This document shows, one piece after another, positions 11,761 through 23,443 of a stretch of DNA of 64,000 nt. The position numbers and the translations under genes are program-made. Position 1 is the stretch's first letter, and each line of letters begins with the position of its first letter. Location: the NCBI GenBank assembly GCA_015501595.1, contig JADNRX010000037.1, positions 186,001 to 250,000 on the forward strand, read 5' to 3'. The stretch comes from Hymenopellis radicata. Taxonomy: Eukaryota; Basidiomycota; Agaricomycetes; Agaricales; Physalacriaceae. The notes beneath the pieces were generated by a model. That model saw only the letters and a program-made list of their open reading frames with translations, searched no databases and was not told where the DNA came from.

Positions 11761-12735
11761 CTACACTTCCATGCTACGATCCGCCTCACCAAATGTCAAA
11801 TCTACGTTTTCCAACACAGTGACCAAACTCCAAGGCGCCACGGCTGGGAAATTGATTCCATCTGCCATCCTGCCACCGTCCATCTTTCCCAATCCTTTAC
11901 CAATGAAGGCATTACATTTGAATGGAGGTGTCACCTTGCTCCATTTCTGTGAATCAACTTCTTCTGGTTTCTCGCCTTGGGGAAGTGGTGGCTGAACGAG
12001 CGTCAACCAACCGCCGAAAACTTTGGAATTGACAGGTAATTTGAGAAGTGACACGACCGGTATTCGTGATATGGTGGCATCGAAGAAGAGTTCTGTCGAT
12101 CCAGGAAGTCGTACGTTCAACTTGAGGTCGCCGTTGGATGCACTGCGCACATAATCAAACTCTGCCAAGTGCTCTAGAAATCCGTTAGTCTTCAAGTAAA
12201 ATTCTATCTGAGAATCGCGCACTCGGAACACCCCAATTGCGGCGCCCATTTATGACAGAAGCCTGGGAGGAGACATATATTCGAGTTACTCTGAAGCCTT
12301 TAGAGCCATCGGGATACTTCCACTGTCCCGGGATGTATATCAGCTCGTTATCTCAACAATGAACTCAGCTTCTCGAACGGAAATCAAATGAGAAGGATGG
12401 CTCACAAGCACCTACAATGGAAGGATCAATGTCTGAGTATATGAGGGAAATATGAGCAGTACCGACTGGAGAATCTTGATACGCTATAGCCTGAGAAGGT
12501 GATGTAAGGTCAAGAAAGGATGACCCTTGGCTGCACTCACCATAACAAAGCCCATACCGCCAATGAATTCTCCACCCTCCGCAAGAGCATCGGCTTCACC
12601 GGACGTGGCCCATCCAGATGGAAAGGCGGTCTTTGTGGGATGAGACGAGAGTACAAAGATTGCCCAAAATTGTGCTTTCAAAGTCCAAGGCGCTGGCGCT
12701 GGAGCATCTTTAACCGAGAGTTGGTCTTCCGACAT
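11761..12735 (-). CDS. Acetoacetate decarboxylase-like protein, copy 2 (inverted)
   Basis: Inverted duplicate of the gene at 5462-6440 with identical exon structure, including the 6-nt exon (12406-12411). The protein is about 90% identical by eye; differences are mostly conservative (VQDAPVP/VKDAPAP, FVQ/FVM, SLRLP/LLKLP). Landmarks are the same: GFRVTRIYVSS, NGRRNWGIPK, LTFGEAD. Similarity extends about 85 bp past the stop (to about 11672) and about 60 bp upstream of the start, so this is a segmental, not a retrotransposed, copy. No frame break is visible, so both could be expressed. Catalytic activity is not shown by the sequence. Confidence 0.75.
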
Positions 12736-13604
12736 GGTGGACAAGATCAAAAGAGGTGAAGAACGGGTTGTGAGACAATACCAGCTCAGCATCGAAATAG
12801 GGGCGATTAGGTCTCATAGCGTACGGAAGCCAAATGCTTTGGCTTCCTGAGAACCCGGCCATCTTCGTTTATGTCAGAAGTGTTGCCTACTAGTAGGGCC
12901 AGAACAGTCATGCTTTGTGAGTCTTATTCCTTCCCTTCCGTGGACGGGATGTGGCCGTTTGTCTCCGATGAGTAGCAGCCGCCCAGAATGAGAGATCGGA
13001 CTCCAGTCCCGAGGCCACGTCGTGTGCAAGAGTCTGATTCTTGAAAGCCAACGAGAGGGCTACTTCAGTTCTACTTAATACTTAGTAGCAGCGCTCAAGC
13101 ATCGCAGCCAAGTTCCGTGGATGTTTTGGGCAAGCTTCGGATGATCGGACCGACTGCCACGCTCTTTTTGTCCATGACCATCGCTATCGCGAATGCTCAG
13201 AATGATGACCTTCAAGTCAATGGCCACTAAGGAGCCCCAAGTGTACGACAATGAAGTGAAAGTCCGTAATCACTCTTTCCGTCTCTGTAGAACCCTCACG
13301 AAGTCGTTTTTGGTTCCAACCAGGTTCAAACTGGTGGTTAGAGAAAACCAGGAATATATCCCATAAACTAGCAGCCCGCGTGTGGTAATCCAGAACTCTC
13401 AAGAGGTATATCCGTGCACGGTGAAGTTGTGGCTCATCCGTCAATGGCAATACTCCGTCCCAAAACAGGCGGACAATGAGGTATGTGGCTCGATCGCGTC
13501 CACAAACATGTAACAATTACAAGGACCTCCCGACGTACACGTGCTGAATTCTTTATATATTAGAGCACCTACTCCTCATTTCAGAACCTTAACAATCGAC
13601 AACG
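12736..13604. other. Intergenic region
   Basis: About 870 bp. One 99-codon minus-strand frame (13217-13516) has no recognisable domain or splice partners. The last 60 bp before 13605 contain TTTATATATTAG near 13551, a possible TATA-like promoter element of the following gene. Confidence 0.4.
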
Positions 13605-15026
13605 ATGTCTGGAAACTCTGCTGGAGGACGCCGATGGTTGGCTTCGTGCGGGCAGTACAACACCGTTATTCCAAGCGTGCATTACCCCACGACTGTCATC
13701 TTCATCAGTGAAGAGCCGAAATTACCCTTCGAGACTGTGTGCGAGCGTATACTCTACCAGAGAAGGCGGTACGTCTCCAAAATTTCTTAAGTACTATCAT
13801 ATCCATTCTGATTCTTAAACAGCGTGTTCACTCGTCACATGCCGTCTAGAATATCCCAACTCCCCGAGGCAGAGCTCACCGCTCAGCAACTCCATTCCTT
13901 CAAATGGACGGTCCGCGTCATCGACCTCTGCGTCGCGGACTCCCCTTTCTTCATCGTAAAAGAGTTCTCCCACTCCGATGCGCCTTGCGACCTCCCAATC
14001 TCCGAACGCCACGACATCCTTCAATCTGAACCGTGGATTCAACGCGACTCTGTACGCGCCAATGGCGTGCGCTGTGCCGGGTGCACTCGCAAAATCGAAT
14101 TCGAGCATACATACAGCGTCTTGGAATGGGTCGCACATCGCGACATATGCCAGGGGATAGAGCACAAAATGATGCAAGCCATGTTCGTCGACTGGGCGGA
14201 CGCGACGGACGACGAGGATGTCGACCCGGCTGAGCTGATTTTCGACAGGTCATACCATCAGACATTCGAGTACCCGTTGCGGTACGTGCGGTTGCCGGAA
14301 TATGCACTCGACGAAGTCGACATCGATGGTGACTCGGACGACGAAGAATACTTTGCGGATGATTGCGATGGTGCAAGCTATAGCAGCTCGGAAGATCTGC
14401 ATTCGGATCTCGACGAACGGTCGTCTGTATCGAATCCTGTCGGTGAAGTCGACGCGTTGGTCCAGAAAGCGGGGCTTGGACAGTTGTTCTATGCAAAAGA
14501 ATCTCAGGATCAAATATTCGCTCTCGGAGAGGCTCTGAAGCGTGCAGCACAGGCGGGCCTTGACGTCTTCATTTGCCCTGAGGGTGAAGAGCCCGACTTC
14601 AAAATAATCGTCACGGAGTGCTTCTCGCCCGCGGACGAAGAGGAATTCATCCCTCTTGGACCGTCATACTCGGATTCGGGGGACGAAGAGGATGACAGTG
14701 CTTCGGAGACCTCCAGCATCGCTTCAAATGATGATGAAGATTGTGGTTCTTCTAACGACGGCTCTTTCTCGTCAATTTCCTCGATCTACTCCAATTTGGA
14801 AAACGATGAGGATGGATTTCCTCGATGGTACAGTGCTGAAGCATACCACCCGGGTTATTATGATGGCTCGGACGACGATGAAGATGATGATGTAGAAGAG
14901 GACGAAGAGGATGTGCGATACATCTCATATGAAGAGCATCTGCGGCTATGGGCCAAAAAACACCCCGAGTTGGCTCAGAATGGGGTTGACTCTGAACCAC
15001 CCGTCGATGAAATTGCCGTGTTGTAA
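13605..15026 (+). CDS. Uncharacterised acidic protein with CxxC...HxxxC motif
   Basis: Family not recognised by name. Two exons (13605-13768, 13823-15026; about 455 aa). Residues about 135-160 contain RCAGCTRKI... followed by a tryptophan and HRDIC, that is C-x2-C-x18-H-x3-C with a preceding W, a plausible zinc-binding knuckle. The N-terminal third looks folded (ERILYQRRRVFTRHMPSR; LPEAELTAQQL). The C-terminal half is strongly acidic with several Asp/Glu/Ser runs (SDDEEY, DDDEDDDVEEDEEDV), suggesting a nuclear or chaperone-like role by composition only. Long antisense frames in the acidic part are shadows. The gene itself is well supported by frame length and a clean 54-nt intron. Confidence 0.75.
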
Positions 15027-15275
15027 AACGCATCTTGATGCAAGGTATGAGCGCTGTTCGCGTTCTGTCGCCCTGATGCTGATTTTTCTTCTTGACAAGT
15101 CGATTGCACTTTCGCCTCTCAGTTTTCATGTTTTGGGTCTATGCTTTACTATGTTGTTGTCATCTTTATCGGGCCTCTTATACCAACAGTCAACGCTATA
15201 CAATTATGATATGGAATCTACGTCAATCTCGAGTTTCAATCGGATTTGCGCTCGAACAACTGCGCTCAATACGCC

Positions 15276-16076
15276 TCAATGCCGGGAATGCGGAGGCTCT
15301 CGCACCAAATTCGAGCCAATATCCGGCCTCTCCGCGTTCAGCAGAGCTGCCGATAGAAAGAGCGAACTTAGCGAACAGACCGTCTCCTTGGAGTGAACAA
15401 TCTTTTCCTTCATTAAAGGTATATAAAACCAAATCCTATCCCATGTACGGATCCATATTGTGAAGCTGCTCAGCATGTCCTTCCTGAACTCCCTCAGTGC
15501 TTCCCTATAGTTCTTCGGATTCGGCTTGCCAAGACCTACCATCAACACGTCTTCCTCCACGAGCGGGCCAATCTCTGAGACCCACCCTTGAAGCTTGTTG
15601 AAGGGCGGTAATGCCCGCAGGATGAAGAAAACTCCCGTTAGATCTGCGGCAAAACGGGGGAAACGGAGCCCGACGAACGCCATATCCCGAGAATGTGGCG
15701 AGATGGACGTGCAAAATCGAGGAGTGGAATCGGTTTGACGCGGTCCTCTGGGAAGACGCGCGACGCGTCTTGTCTCTTCTTTTTCAAAAGGGAATAAAGC
15801 ATGGGGGTTGGCAGCAATGTCTCCAATAGAATGGGCGAAAGAGAAGGAATGCCAAGATTGCTTCAGAATGTCAATAAAATCCTATACCATTGGCATGTAC
15901 AAACTAGTTCGGAGACCTATGCGCCTCATGATAAGATTCACCCAAGGTCCGATCGGACCGTTTATCCGAGCCGCGGAACCCGACGACCGTGCACGTTTTG
16001 GACCAGGCCGGCTGCGGCTTTCCTCGCCGCACCAAGGTCGGCCCGACGAACCCAATAAGGCAAGTTGCAAGTACAT
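15276..16076 (-). pseudogene. Uncharacterised frame interrupted by one TAG
   Basis: On the minus strand one frame stays open from 16076 down to 15276 except for a single TAG at about 15882, just before DFIDILKQSWHSFSFAH. Downstream residues look protein-like: IGDIAANPHALFPFEKEE, then MAFVGLRFPRFAADLTGVFF, GPLVEEDVLMVGLGKPNP and FTIWIRTWDRIWFYIPL. I do not recognise the family. The TAG could derive from CAG by C-to-T change, or an unseen intron could remove it. Part upstream of the stop (Arg/Pro/Gly-rich) may not be coding. Confidence 0.35.
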
Positions 16077-16275
16077 AACCGGTACCTTTAGCCTTTGTGA
16101 GGTGCAACTCTTCTGACCTCACAAACTCTCGCAGATCCGAAGAGACGGCTTCAGAGGCTAGCGTCTGGACCCGAGCCTAGTAGCGTCTACCAAAAAACAA
16201 ATAAATACAATCGCCGCTTCTATTTTGGGGTGCACAAAGTTCTCACGTGACTGCGTACCTCCTCATCAACTAACC

Positions 16276-17464
16276 ATGTCGGAACCGAAAAACAAAAAGA
16301 AAGAGATTCTGATCAAGAGCAGATCGCGCGTCCAAGGCCATTGCCATACGTGTTCAAGGACGCCACAAGAACTTGGCAGAGATAAACCCTTTCAGTCCTG
16401 CAGTAAATGTAAAGAGGTGCGTTTCCTGGCATCAAATCTAGATGATCTTCAACTGATCGCGCCTTGACTACTACCTGAACACCCCCATAGGTTTGCTACT
16501 GTGTTAGTCTTGTACCTCCTGCCATCTGAAGTATCAAATTAATGAGGATGGTCCCAACAGAGCGTAGAATGTCAACGCGAGAATTGGCCCGCGCACAAGA
16601 TGCCATGTGCGATGTCTCAACAGCGTAAACAAGTCTTCGCACAACACCCCGGTCAGGCCGCCAACGTTGCTCGTTTCACGAAATGGTACGCCCGTGATCG
16701 GATCTGAGGAGTTAAAAACTCTGAGTGACAGTCTCTGATGATCGTCTTTTGCAGGTTCGAAGGCCCTGTCAAGCTCGAAGTTTTCCGACAAGCGGCCATG
16801 CAAGCTATGGATGTCGTTAACCACCCCGAAAATGTGGACAAGAAATGTTTCCACATGGAACTCGAGCTGCATCCAGATTACAAGAATCGCGCACCGACAG
16901 ATATCTTTGTATTGAAGAAGGGGAGTATGTTTCCTCGCGAGGACATTATCGATGGTATGCCAGAGAGGGAGAAGAAGCAGTTGACTGAATACATCAAGAT
17001 TCAAAACGATATCGTGAAGGGAAGAGGTCAGCTGGGGGTAGTCCCTGTTATGATGCACGATGTGAGCCAGAATGCACACTCTTGGTGGCCACTTGCTTTG
17101 CCGTTCACAATCGGACATGCGAAAGCAATTTTGGAAAACACGAAATGGGGCAACGTATATTGGGTTCGTTGCGCCACCTTCCGCAAAACAGGAAGTCCCT
17201 CTAATTAGTGTTTAGATGTCCCGTTTGCGTGATATTCTAGCGCAGCCAGAAAGTGTCATGGAGTTTATTAGCGGCGATCCAGTATTGCCTGCACATTTAT
17301 TACGCCCCACACCTGTGGGCGACAGCATCTGGGTGGCCACGGAAAGATACACCAACAACAAGGCAGGCTTCGATCGAGACCTGGAAGAAGGAGTCGAGGG
17401 ACCGACTCATGCTCCGCCAGGAAGGGATACCGATTTCGACACGGACAACTGCGCTGTTATGTAG
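16276..17464 (+). CDS. MYND-type zinc finger protein
   Basis: MYND fingers bind two zinc ions and mediate protein contacts; many Agaricomycete copies have no known role. Exons: 16276-16416, 16491-16502, 16561-16685, 16755-17163, 17216-17464 (about 310 aa). The finger is spread over three exons: GHCHTCSRTPQ, SCSKCKEVCYC, then SVECQRENWPAHKMPC, giving all Cys and His ligands. The second exon has only 12 nt and encodes VCYC. The rest (residues about 75-310) has a helical part (EVFRQAAMQAMDVV) and the segment VVPVMMHDVSQNAHSWWPLA and ends in CAVM*, which resembles a CaaX prenylation signal (C-aliphatic-aliphatic-X). This would place it at membranes, by inference. Confidence 0.85.
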
Positions 17465-17524
17465 AAAGGGATAGTGTGGATGCGGTATGTACGACAAATG
17501 AAATGTGCTGCGCGAAGTCGCAAA

Positions 17525-18802
17525 TTAGTGTTTCCTTCCTCTCGACTTCTTTGAAACATCGGGACTATCTAGGAATCCGCCGAGCTCTAAAGCGTTTCGT
17601 GCTGCCTGGTTTATATGTTTGAAGCGATCCGGACCGAGATGGATCCCCCCAAAATATCTTGTAACGATGACAAGAACATTATTCACCTCCTGTAGTCATC
17701 AAGACGACTTTAGAAAGCAGAGCCTTTTAGCCTAGACCAAAACGCGACCTACAAGTATCTGCAATAGATGCGCCAAACGACCTCCGGCGGCCGTTTCCCC
17801 GTCATCGTCGTTGTCTTAAGTAACCATTCAGCTTGAAGAACCTGAAGAAGATGGCAGAGCTGACCTTGGTGGAGGACATTCCCACTTGACACCTCCACGC
17901 ATTAATAATAGGATGTGCCGCTCGAGATATCCGTCTATCGGCTGACAGATGAGAAAGTATAATTGGTACCTGAGTTCATAGTTCAGACCCCAAGTCAAAC
18001 GGGAAGGAGGAGTCCCGAATCCGAACCTGGACAGGATCTGTTATCGCGCACGCTCTCCCCACGAACGCGCTTTTGCGGTCTGTGATCGCCTGGGCTTCGA
18101 AAATATGGATGCCGGCAAGCAGGGAGAGCGCGTCAGGCAACGGTACAGGCTGTGAGATCGAGGGTTGAGGCGTCTGGGCGCATGGGGCTTGTGCTACCGT
18201 GTGAGAGACGAGGGTATTATGTTGTTCCTTTTCGTCCTCGCGCACTAGTTTGCCAGCCTGATCGGCGTTCAGATGATCTTCGTACCACTCTGTGCAGCGA
18301 TCCAATACGTTCTGTAGGCCATCAAATACACAAACCTGGTCAGGGGACCATTCGACGCCATTTACGGAGATATACGTCTTCAGAACAGATCCGAATAGTA
18401 CAGAGTCAGCGCCATATGATCCAATGTACCGAGATAGTAGTTGTAATTGGGGTGGAGAACTGGCAGGATATGATGGAGGCAAAGACACGAGGACCTTGAT
18501 GGAGACATCGTCGTGAGGAGAAGGAAAACTAAACGTTACAGTCTTGCTTTGGGTGCTTGACGAATCAAAGCTCACCTTAGTGAAACTTGGTACCTCAGAG
18601 TGCCATCATGGTGAGCCCTGTTGGCATCTGGTTGCCAGGTCCCAATCGACTCAGTGCCGTATATAGATTCTAGCACTGCGAAGAGGTCAGCATTGCCCGC
18701 TTGGCGGGCAGTGCGCCGACCTTCGAGTTCAGACACAACGGCGGTAGCAGCCTCTCCGTCAGGGCGACTCCGTGCCTCTTGAACGAGTTCAGAAATTGTC
18801 AT
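17525..18802 (-). pseudogene. YIH1: IMPACT/Yih1-type translation regulator with apparent frameshift
   Basis: Yih1/IMPACT binds Gcn1 and dampens Gcn2 kinase. The RWD domain (residues about 30-140) has SELEGRRTARQAG..., VLVSLPPSYPASSPPQLQLL and GLQNVLDRCTEWYEDHL; the C-terminal UPF0029 domain starts HIFEAQAITDRKSAFVGRA, continues VPIILSHLSADRRIS and HPIINAWRCQVG, then after an intron DNDDDGETAAGGRLAHLLQI and VTRYFGGIHLGPDRFKHIN. Between CQVG and the expected NVLHQ the frame slips by one base (near 17884): the GTG GGA ATG frame should become GGN AAT GTC. No splice site explains it, so either the copy is broken or the assembly lost a base. Stop at 17525-17527. Start at 18802 (MTISELVQEA); two upstream in-frame ATGs exist. 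The first intron boundary is uncertain. Confidence 0.75.
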
Positions 18803-18964
18803 GGCATGGAGTGGGAAAAACAGATTGATCAAAGGTGATTTGCCTGTTCGTCAAGCTAATCCAGGGCTGCTTTGTCTCACGATCACCAATCACGATGCTA
18901 TACAATTTATATCCCTACTGGATCCTCTCTGCCTGTTCTGTAACTTTCCTCCTCCCCGGTCTAT

Positions 18965-21239
18965 ATGAAACGCTCTCGGGAAAGCAATCGCGGTGACGAA
19001 GCGGGCCCTAGCTCCGGACGCGGTCGCTCAAAGCGCTCAAAGATACAGGCCTGTACGTCTTGCCGAAAACATAAAACCCGCTGCGAGATCCTGGATGGCT
19101 TCACCCACAGCAAGGTTCGCTGTCATCGGTGTAAAGTGCTCAATTCGACATGTTCTTACGAGACCATGGACAAATCACTCTTCGTGCCAGATCCTCCGGC
19201 TTCCCCTAGTGGCTCGGACGTCACGGTGGGCGCGGTGGTTGTAGACGGTCTCTCGCGTTCCGCTACTGATACATCTAGCACGTCGGGCGCTGGTGCGCCG
19301 GACGCCTCAGTGCTAAACGAGCCGTTTATGAGGGCGGACTTCATGTGGTCATTCGTTCCTCAGGATTTGGACTGGTCCGCGCCTATGCTGGCGATCCAAG
19401 AACTCTGTAAACAACAACCGACATCAGCGGAGCCGACCGTTCTTCCTGCCATAAACGACCAGTCGCTCACCAATATATTAACGCAGCCAGAAATCGATCA
19501 ACACCTAGTCATGTTCGTGTTTCTCGATTCAACGCTGCGGACCGCTGACAAGAGACCTCATAGTTTCTCGGCGAAATACGCGCCATGGATGCACTTCCCC
19601 CTCATACACGAAGGCGCGACTCCCTTTCTTGACCTTGTCTGCTGTACCATTTCATCGCGCTATCTCGACATTTCCACACGTTCGAACATCGCCCCACGTT
19701 TACAAAAGCTTACCGAGGACACAATCGCCCACATGATCTTCAATCCTGCCGGATATGAATCCCTCGAGACCATCCAAGGGCTCATCATTCTCTCGTTATG
19801 GTCTCCAATCTGCGGCATTTCGCAGAGTGGTGGCCGAGATCTCAAGATGCTCATAAGTATGGCGGTCAGCATGGCAATGAATATGCGCCTGAACGAATCA
19901 TCTGCTCTTGCCAAGGGTTTGCGCGACAACACCCTGTCTGCTACTCCGCGTCATAATCAACTCAACTACGAGGTCGAGCTAAATAAAGCAAGATTGGTAT
20001 GCGTGCATTGTTTTACGTTTGTAAATTGCTCATTCTGACTTCCTTCCCCAGTGGATAGTTCTTGCAAATACAGAGTCAATGTAAGCCTAGTCCCGCCCCT
20101 CGTTATGCCATTTTACCGCGGGCCCACCATCTCCGTCAGGCTTTGTTTGGGCAGCGGGCGCAAACCTCTTTCGCGGCGTTCTCAAGCCGATATCGATCTC
20201 ATACCGCTATCGTCTCCGACAACTATTTCCGAGGGACGAGACCTTCGAATACGACTGATTGCTGAAGTCTACAATGCTGCGGAAGAGGGCATGAGCGTCC
20301 AGCTGACTCATCGTGGAGAAATCGATAGCTGGTACACTGGAATATCCTCCGCCCTTGCATCAATGGACAGGCTTTCAAGATTGATTTTGCCACTATCGGG
20401 TACGCAGCACCGCTTTCATATATCACGTATATCGTACTCATGTTTTCATAGTTGTTCATGATCACGACAAATTTTATTACCATATGCTCCTCACGATTCT
20501 GTTGTCGTGTCGACATTTGGTCCTCTATCATGCCCTTCTCCATGCTCGCCGTATCGTGCGAGATGCCAACAACAACACGAACCCGATGTGGTTTTTAGAA
20601 ATACGACCACACGGCCTCAATGTCATCGTGACGTGGGGTAAGGAGCTGCTTCAAGTGGCTGAAGCCCTCCTAGTATCCATTCTACAGATTGATTACTCTC
20701 TTCTGGCCACTTCGCCCGATAGTGTCTTCACCATGATTGGATTCGCCTCTGGACTTGTTGTGGGGGTCAAGTTCTTTGCAGCAGAGCGATTCGGTATAGA
20801 GTTACTAGGATCTGGGGACAGGCTTCTCGACCAGACGATCCAAGCCTTGTCCCATGGAAGCTTCTCCGAGGACCATGCCGCCCGGCGTTGTGCGCAAGTC
20901 ATACATTCAATGTTGGGCTCATGGCAGGAGACGCGTCAATCATCGGGCAGCCCTCTAGATGCTCTCCCCCACCTTCCTTCGCCAATGTCATATACGCCGC
21001 CACCCGACTCCTCACTGTCGCAACACTCACATTCACTGGATCCTTCAATCCCTGAGCTGCCGAATTTTGGGGAGAGTTCGAGTGGCGTCTCACATGCGCA
21101 TGTCAGCGCCTCTGGATTGTGCAGTTATCAGGACCAGGAGTTCTGGACTCTTTTTTTTGGGAACGATTCGACGGATTATCTCAAAGGGCCCAGAAACCCT
21201 GCGGATGGCGGTCGAACGTTTGTAGGGAACCCCATGTAG
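18965..21239 (+). CDS. Zn(II)2Cys6 fungal transcription factor
   Basis: Binuclear zinc-cluster DNA-binding protein of the Gal4 type; target genes cannot be read from sequence. The cluster is near the N-terminus: CTSCRKHKTRCEIL then CHRCKVLNSTCSYE, giving C-x2-C-x6-C-x-n-C-x2-C-x6-C. A nuclear-localisation-like SGRGRSKRSK precedes it. The middle region (from ILTQPEIDQHLVMF to MNMRLNESSALAKGL) resembles the helical regulatory region of this class, for example prtT/Leu3-like factors. Exons: 18965-19996, 20052-20080, 20140-20399, 20452-21239; total about 700 aa. The second exon is 29 nt. It starts 163 bp from the start of the divergent YIH1-like gene, so the promoters overlap. Confidence 0.88.
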
Positions 21240-21407
21240 CTGCCGACCTGTATACCATATTGTCTTATTACTACACCTTGCAAGATAGTCGTACATGTAG
21301 CTTTATTTGTATAGATACCTCAACAGTTAGACGGTGACGAACACGAAGCGAACAGCTTCAATGAGTCATAGGATTAGGGTTTAACGTTAAGATAATCTCG
21401 GTTGATC

Positions 21408-21694
21408 TACAACTCCCATCATGGCTGGTGGCATACGCGTCGCAGTTCTTACAGGCAAGTGGGATCAGCTGCTTCGGATGCCCGTTTCATTGAATTTGAA
21501 GTCCTTTTTCAGTCAGCGACACGGCCGCCACAGATAACAGTGCCGATAAATCTGGGCCGAAGATCGTAGAACTTGTGCAGCAGGCAAAACTATTTTGCGT
21601 CGACCATACAATTGTGTCGGACGACATTCCGCTAATACAAGAAGCACTCAATCTCTGGTGTTACAGCGGCGAAGTTGATGTCATCATCATTAGG
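21408..21694 (+). pseudogene. Truncated 5' copy of the CNX1 gene
   Basis: This stretch repeats 29964-30242, the first exons of the molybdenum cofactor gene, from the leader TACAACTCCCATCATGG through the MAG...IRVAVLT exon, the GC-AG first intron (donor at 21455) and exon 2 as far as EVDVII. It breaks off before the TTGGTG active-site loop, so it lacks all catalytic parts. Several substitutions (for example VSDDIP for VPDDIP) show it is not brand new. It lies between the Zn2Cys6 factor and the next minus-strand gene, in the same orientation as its parent 8.5 kb away. Confidence 0.85.
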
Positions 21695-21780
21695 GTTTGT
21701 TCGCTTTGACAGTGGCACCTTACTATACTGCATTCATTTCGTTATACAACTTTAGGACTCATTCTGCAAGTCCTCCAATT

Positions 21781-23443
21781 TTAGTGGCGCTCAACACAAC
21801 GGCACCATCTGCCATTAGTCTTGCGCGCTTCAACATGGTCCATCTTCGGCTCCTCTCCCTTCGAGATCTGGTCAAGGTCCGGGAAAATCGTCTTCGCTGC
21901 CTGCGCCACCGCTACATCCCGAACTCTCTCTTCGGCGTCTCCCAAAGCGTCAAACGACGGTCTCTCCTGCAACAGCTGGGACTTGCACAGCGCCAGATGC
22001 TCGCGGGCTGCGTCGTCCAGTGTAGCCACTGCATCGATGTGGTCCGGCGCGATGACTTGCAGTCTAACGACCTGGACGCTGGACTGGGCAGAATATGGTT
22101 CCACGGATAGGACTAGGAACCGCGATCCGGGAGGGAAGACGTATTCTGTCTTTGTGGGGCCATCAGAAAGCGGTGTTATGTACGCCGTCACTCCCCAGAC
22201 GAAGGAATCACTGTCAGCAGGTGGTTCAACAACCAGCAAGATCCCGTTCGCGTAATGCAGAGCGTCCGCCTCCGTATCTGTGAAGGACCACGACATCTTC
22301 GTCGTGATGGTAGAGCTGGGCTCAATGAAAGTAGCCACTGCCGTGGCGAACTCTACTTCCATGTCCTTCCCGACCGGGCCAGCGTTCCCAGGGAACTCGA
22401 GCATCTCAACGCCAAACCTACTCATTCCCATCTGGTAGATATCCACCTGTCCGCTGAACAGGTACGGCTGTGCCAAGATGCACGTTCTAGGAAGCGACTG
22501 CACCGCCGCAGCCACAAGTCTGTTCTCCACAGCGCTGAAGCGCTGGAGGTCGGATGACACTGTGCTGAGCTGCTGCTGGACATTCGCCTCCGAATCTGCG
22601 GGTGTCATCATGAACGAGCGCATGTAGTCCGCGTTGGACGGCGTGTATGAGCCCCAGTTGGACTCCCAGATCATGAGCGCCACAGACGCGTCGTCGAGGG
22701 GCGTCCCAGTGATACTAGTGTACTGGAAAACGTTCATCAAGACCATGCGCGTGAAAGATGCTGTCGTCCAATCGTATACTGACATCGCCAGCTCGTAGTT
22801 ATACGGACTCCAGGGGAAGAGCCTTTGGCCCAGCGCCCTGATTTCCGCGTCCGTCTTGCCAGGCTCGTCCGGAATGTTCGGGTATGGGACGTATTTCTGG
22901 GCGATCATTTTCTGGATGAACACGACGTCTTCAGCGAGTACGGATGGGAAGGTTTTGAAGGTGCCCGATATGGTTGAAGGAACCATGTGTGGCGTGAGTG
23001 CTGGAGGGCCCGAATTCTGGAGAGACACAGTAGCGGTGAAGGATCCGTCGCCCGGTAAGGATAAAACAACCTGCGAGACTGTGTCCGATCCAACTCCTGC
23101 GCGGCAAAGAGGTGCCATCATCACGGATCGCTTGTCGTTGAAGTCGATGAATCCGAAGGCGCGAGCTCCAGCTATATGGCAGTATCAGCATAAGTGTTGA
23201 AATTGTTAGACTATTCGTACAAATGGTAATGTCCAGAAAGCCCTGGCTCTCCACCATTAAACGAGCGCTCGAGTTCAGGCCGCCTCGGATGACGTTTACC
23301 ACTTCCGGGCCGTCGTCAAACCAGAGCTTCAGCGCTTTGCTGTTGTTCACTTGCGTAATGACCCATTCAGTGGGCGCTAAGCATGGTTTGGGTGTCACGT
23401 AGCCATGAGTGCGTTGAACTAATGAGGTGCACACATCCGCCAT
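21781..23443 (-). CDS. Uncharacterised two-exon protein, weak ADP-ribosyltransferase-like features
   Basis: Not recognised with confidence. Exon 1 23443-23221, exon 2 23171-21781, about 537 aa. The N-terminal part (MADVCTSLVQRTHGYVTPKP, WFDDGPEVVNVIRGG, SGARAFGFIDFNDKRSVM) looks like a beta-rich binding domain. The C-terminal part has LPRTCILAQPYLFSG, later SSTITTKMSWSFTD and, after it, KTEYVFPPGSRFLVLSV. The order basic-S/T-E followed by FPPG(S/T)RF is the pattern seen in R-S-E type ADP-ribosyltransferases, but a clear catalytic Glu pair is missing and I treat this only as a hint. No signal peptide or membrane helix is seen. The gene call itself rests on a 463-codon open frame and a clean 49-nt intron. 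Confidence 0.7.

Noticed and set aside
13951..14550. 199-codon minus-strand frame opposite the acidic protein
   Set aside because: It mirrors Asp/Ser codons of the real plus-strand gene and has the typical Arg/Ser/His-rich shadow composition.
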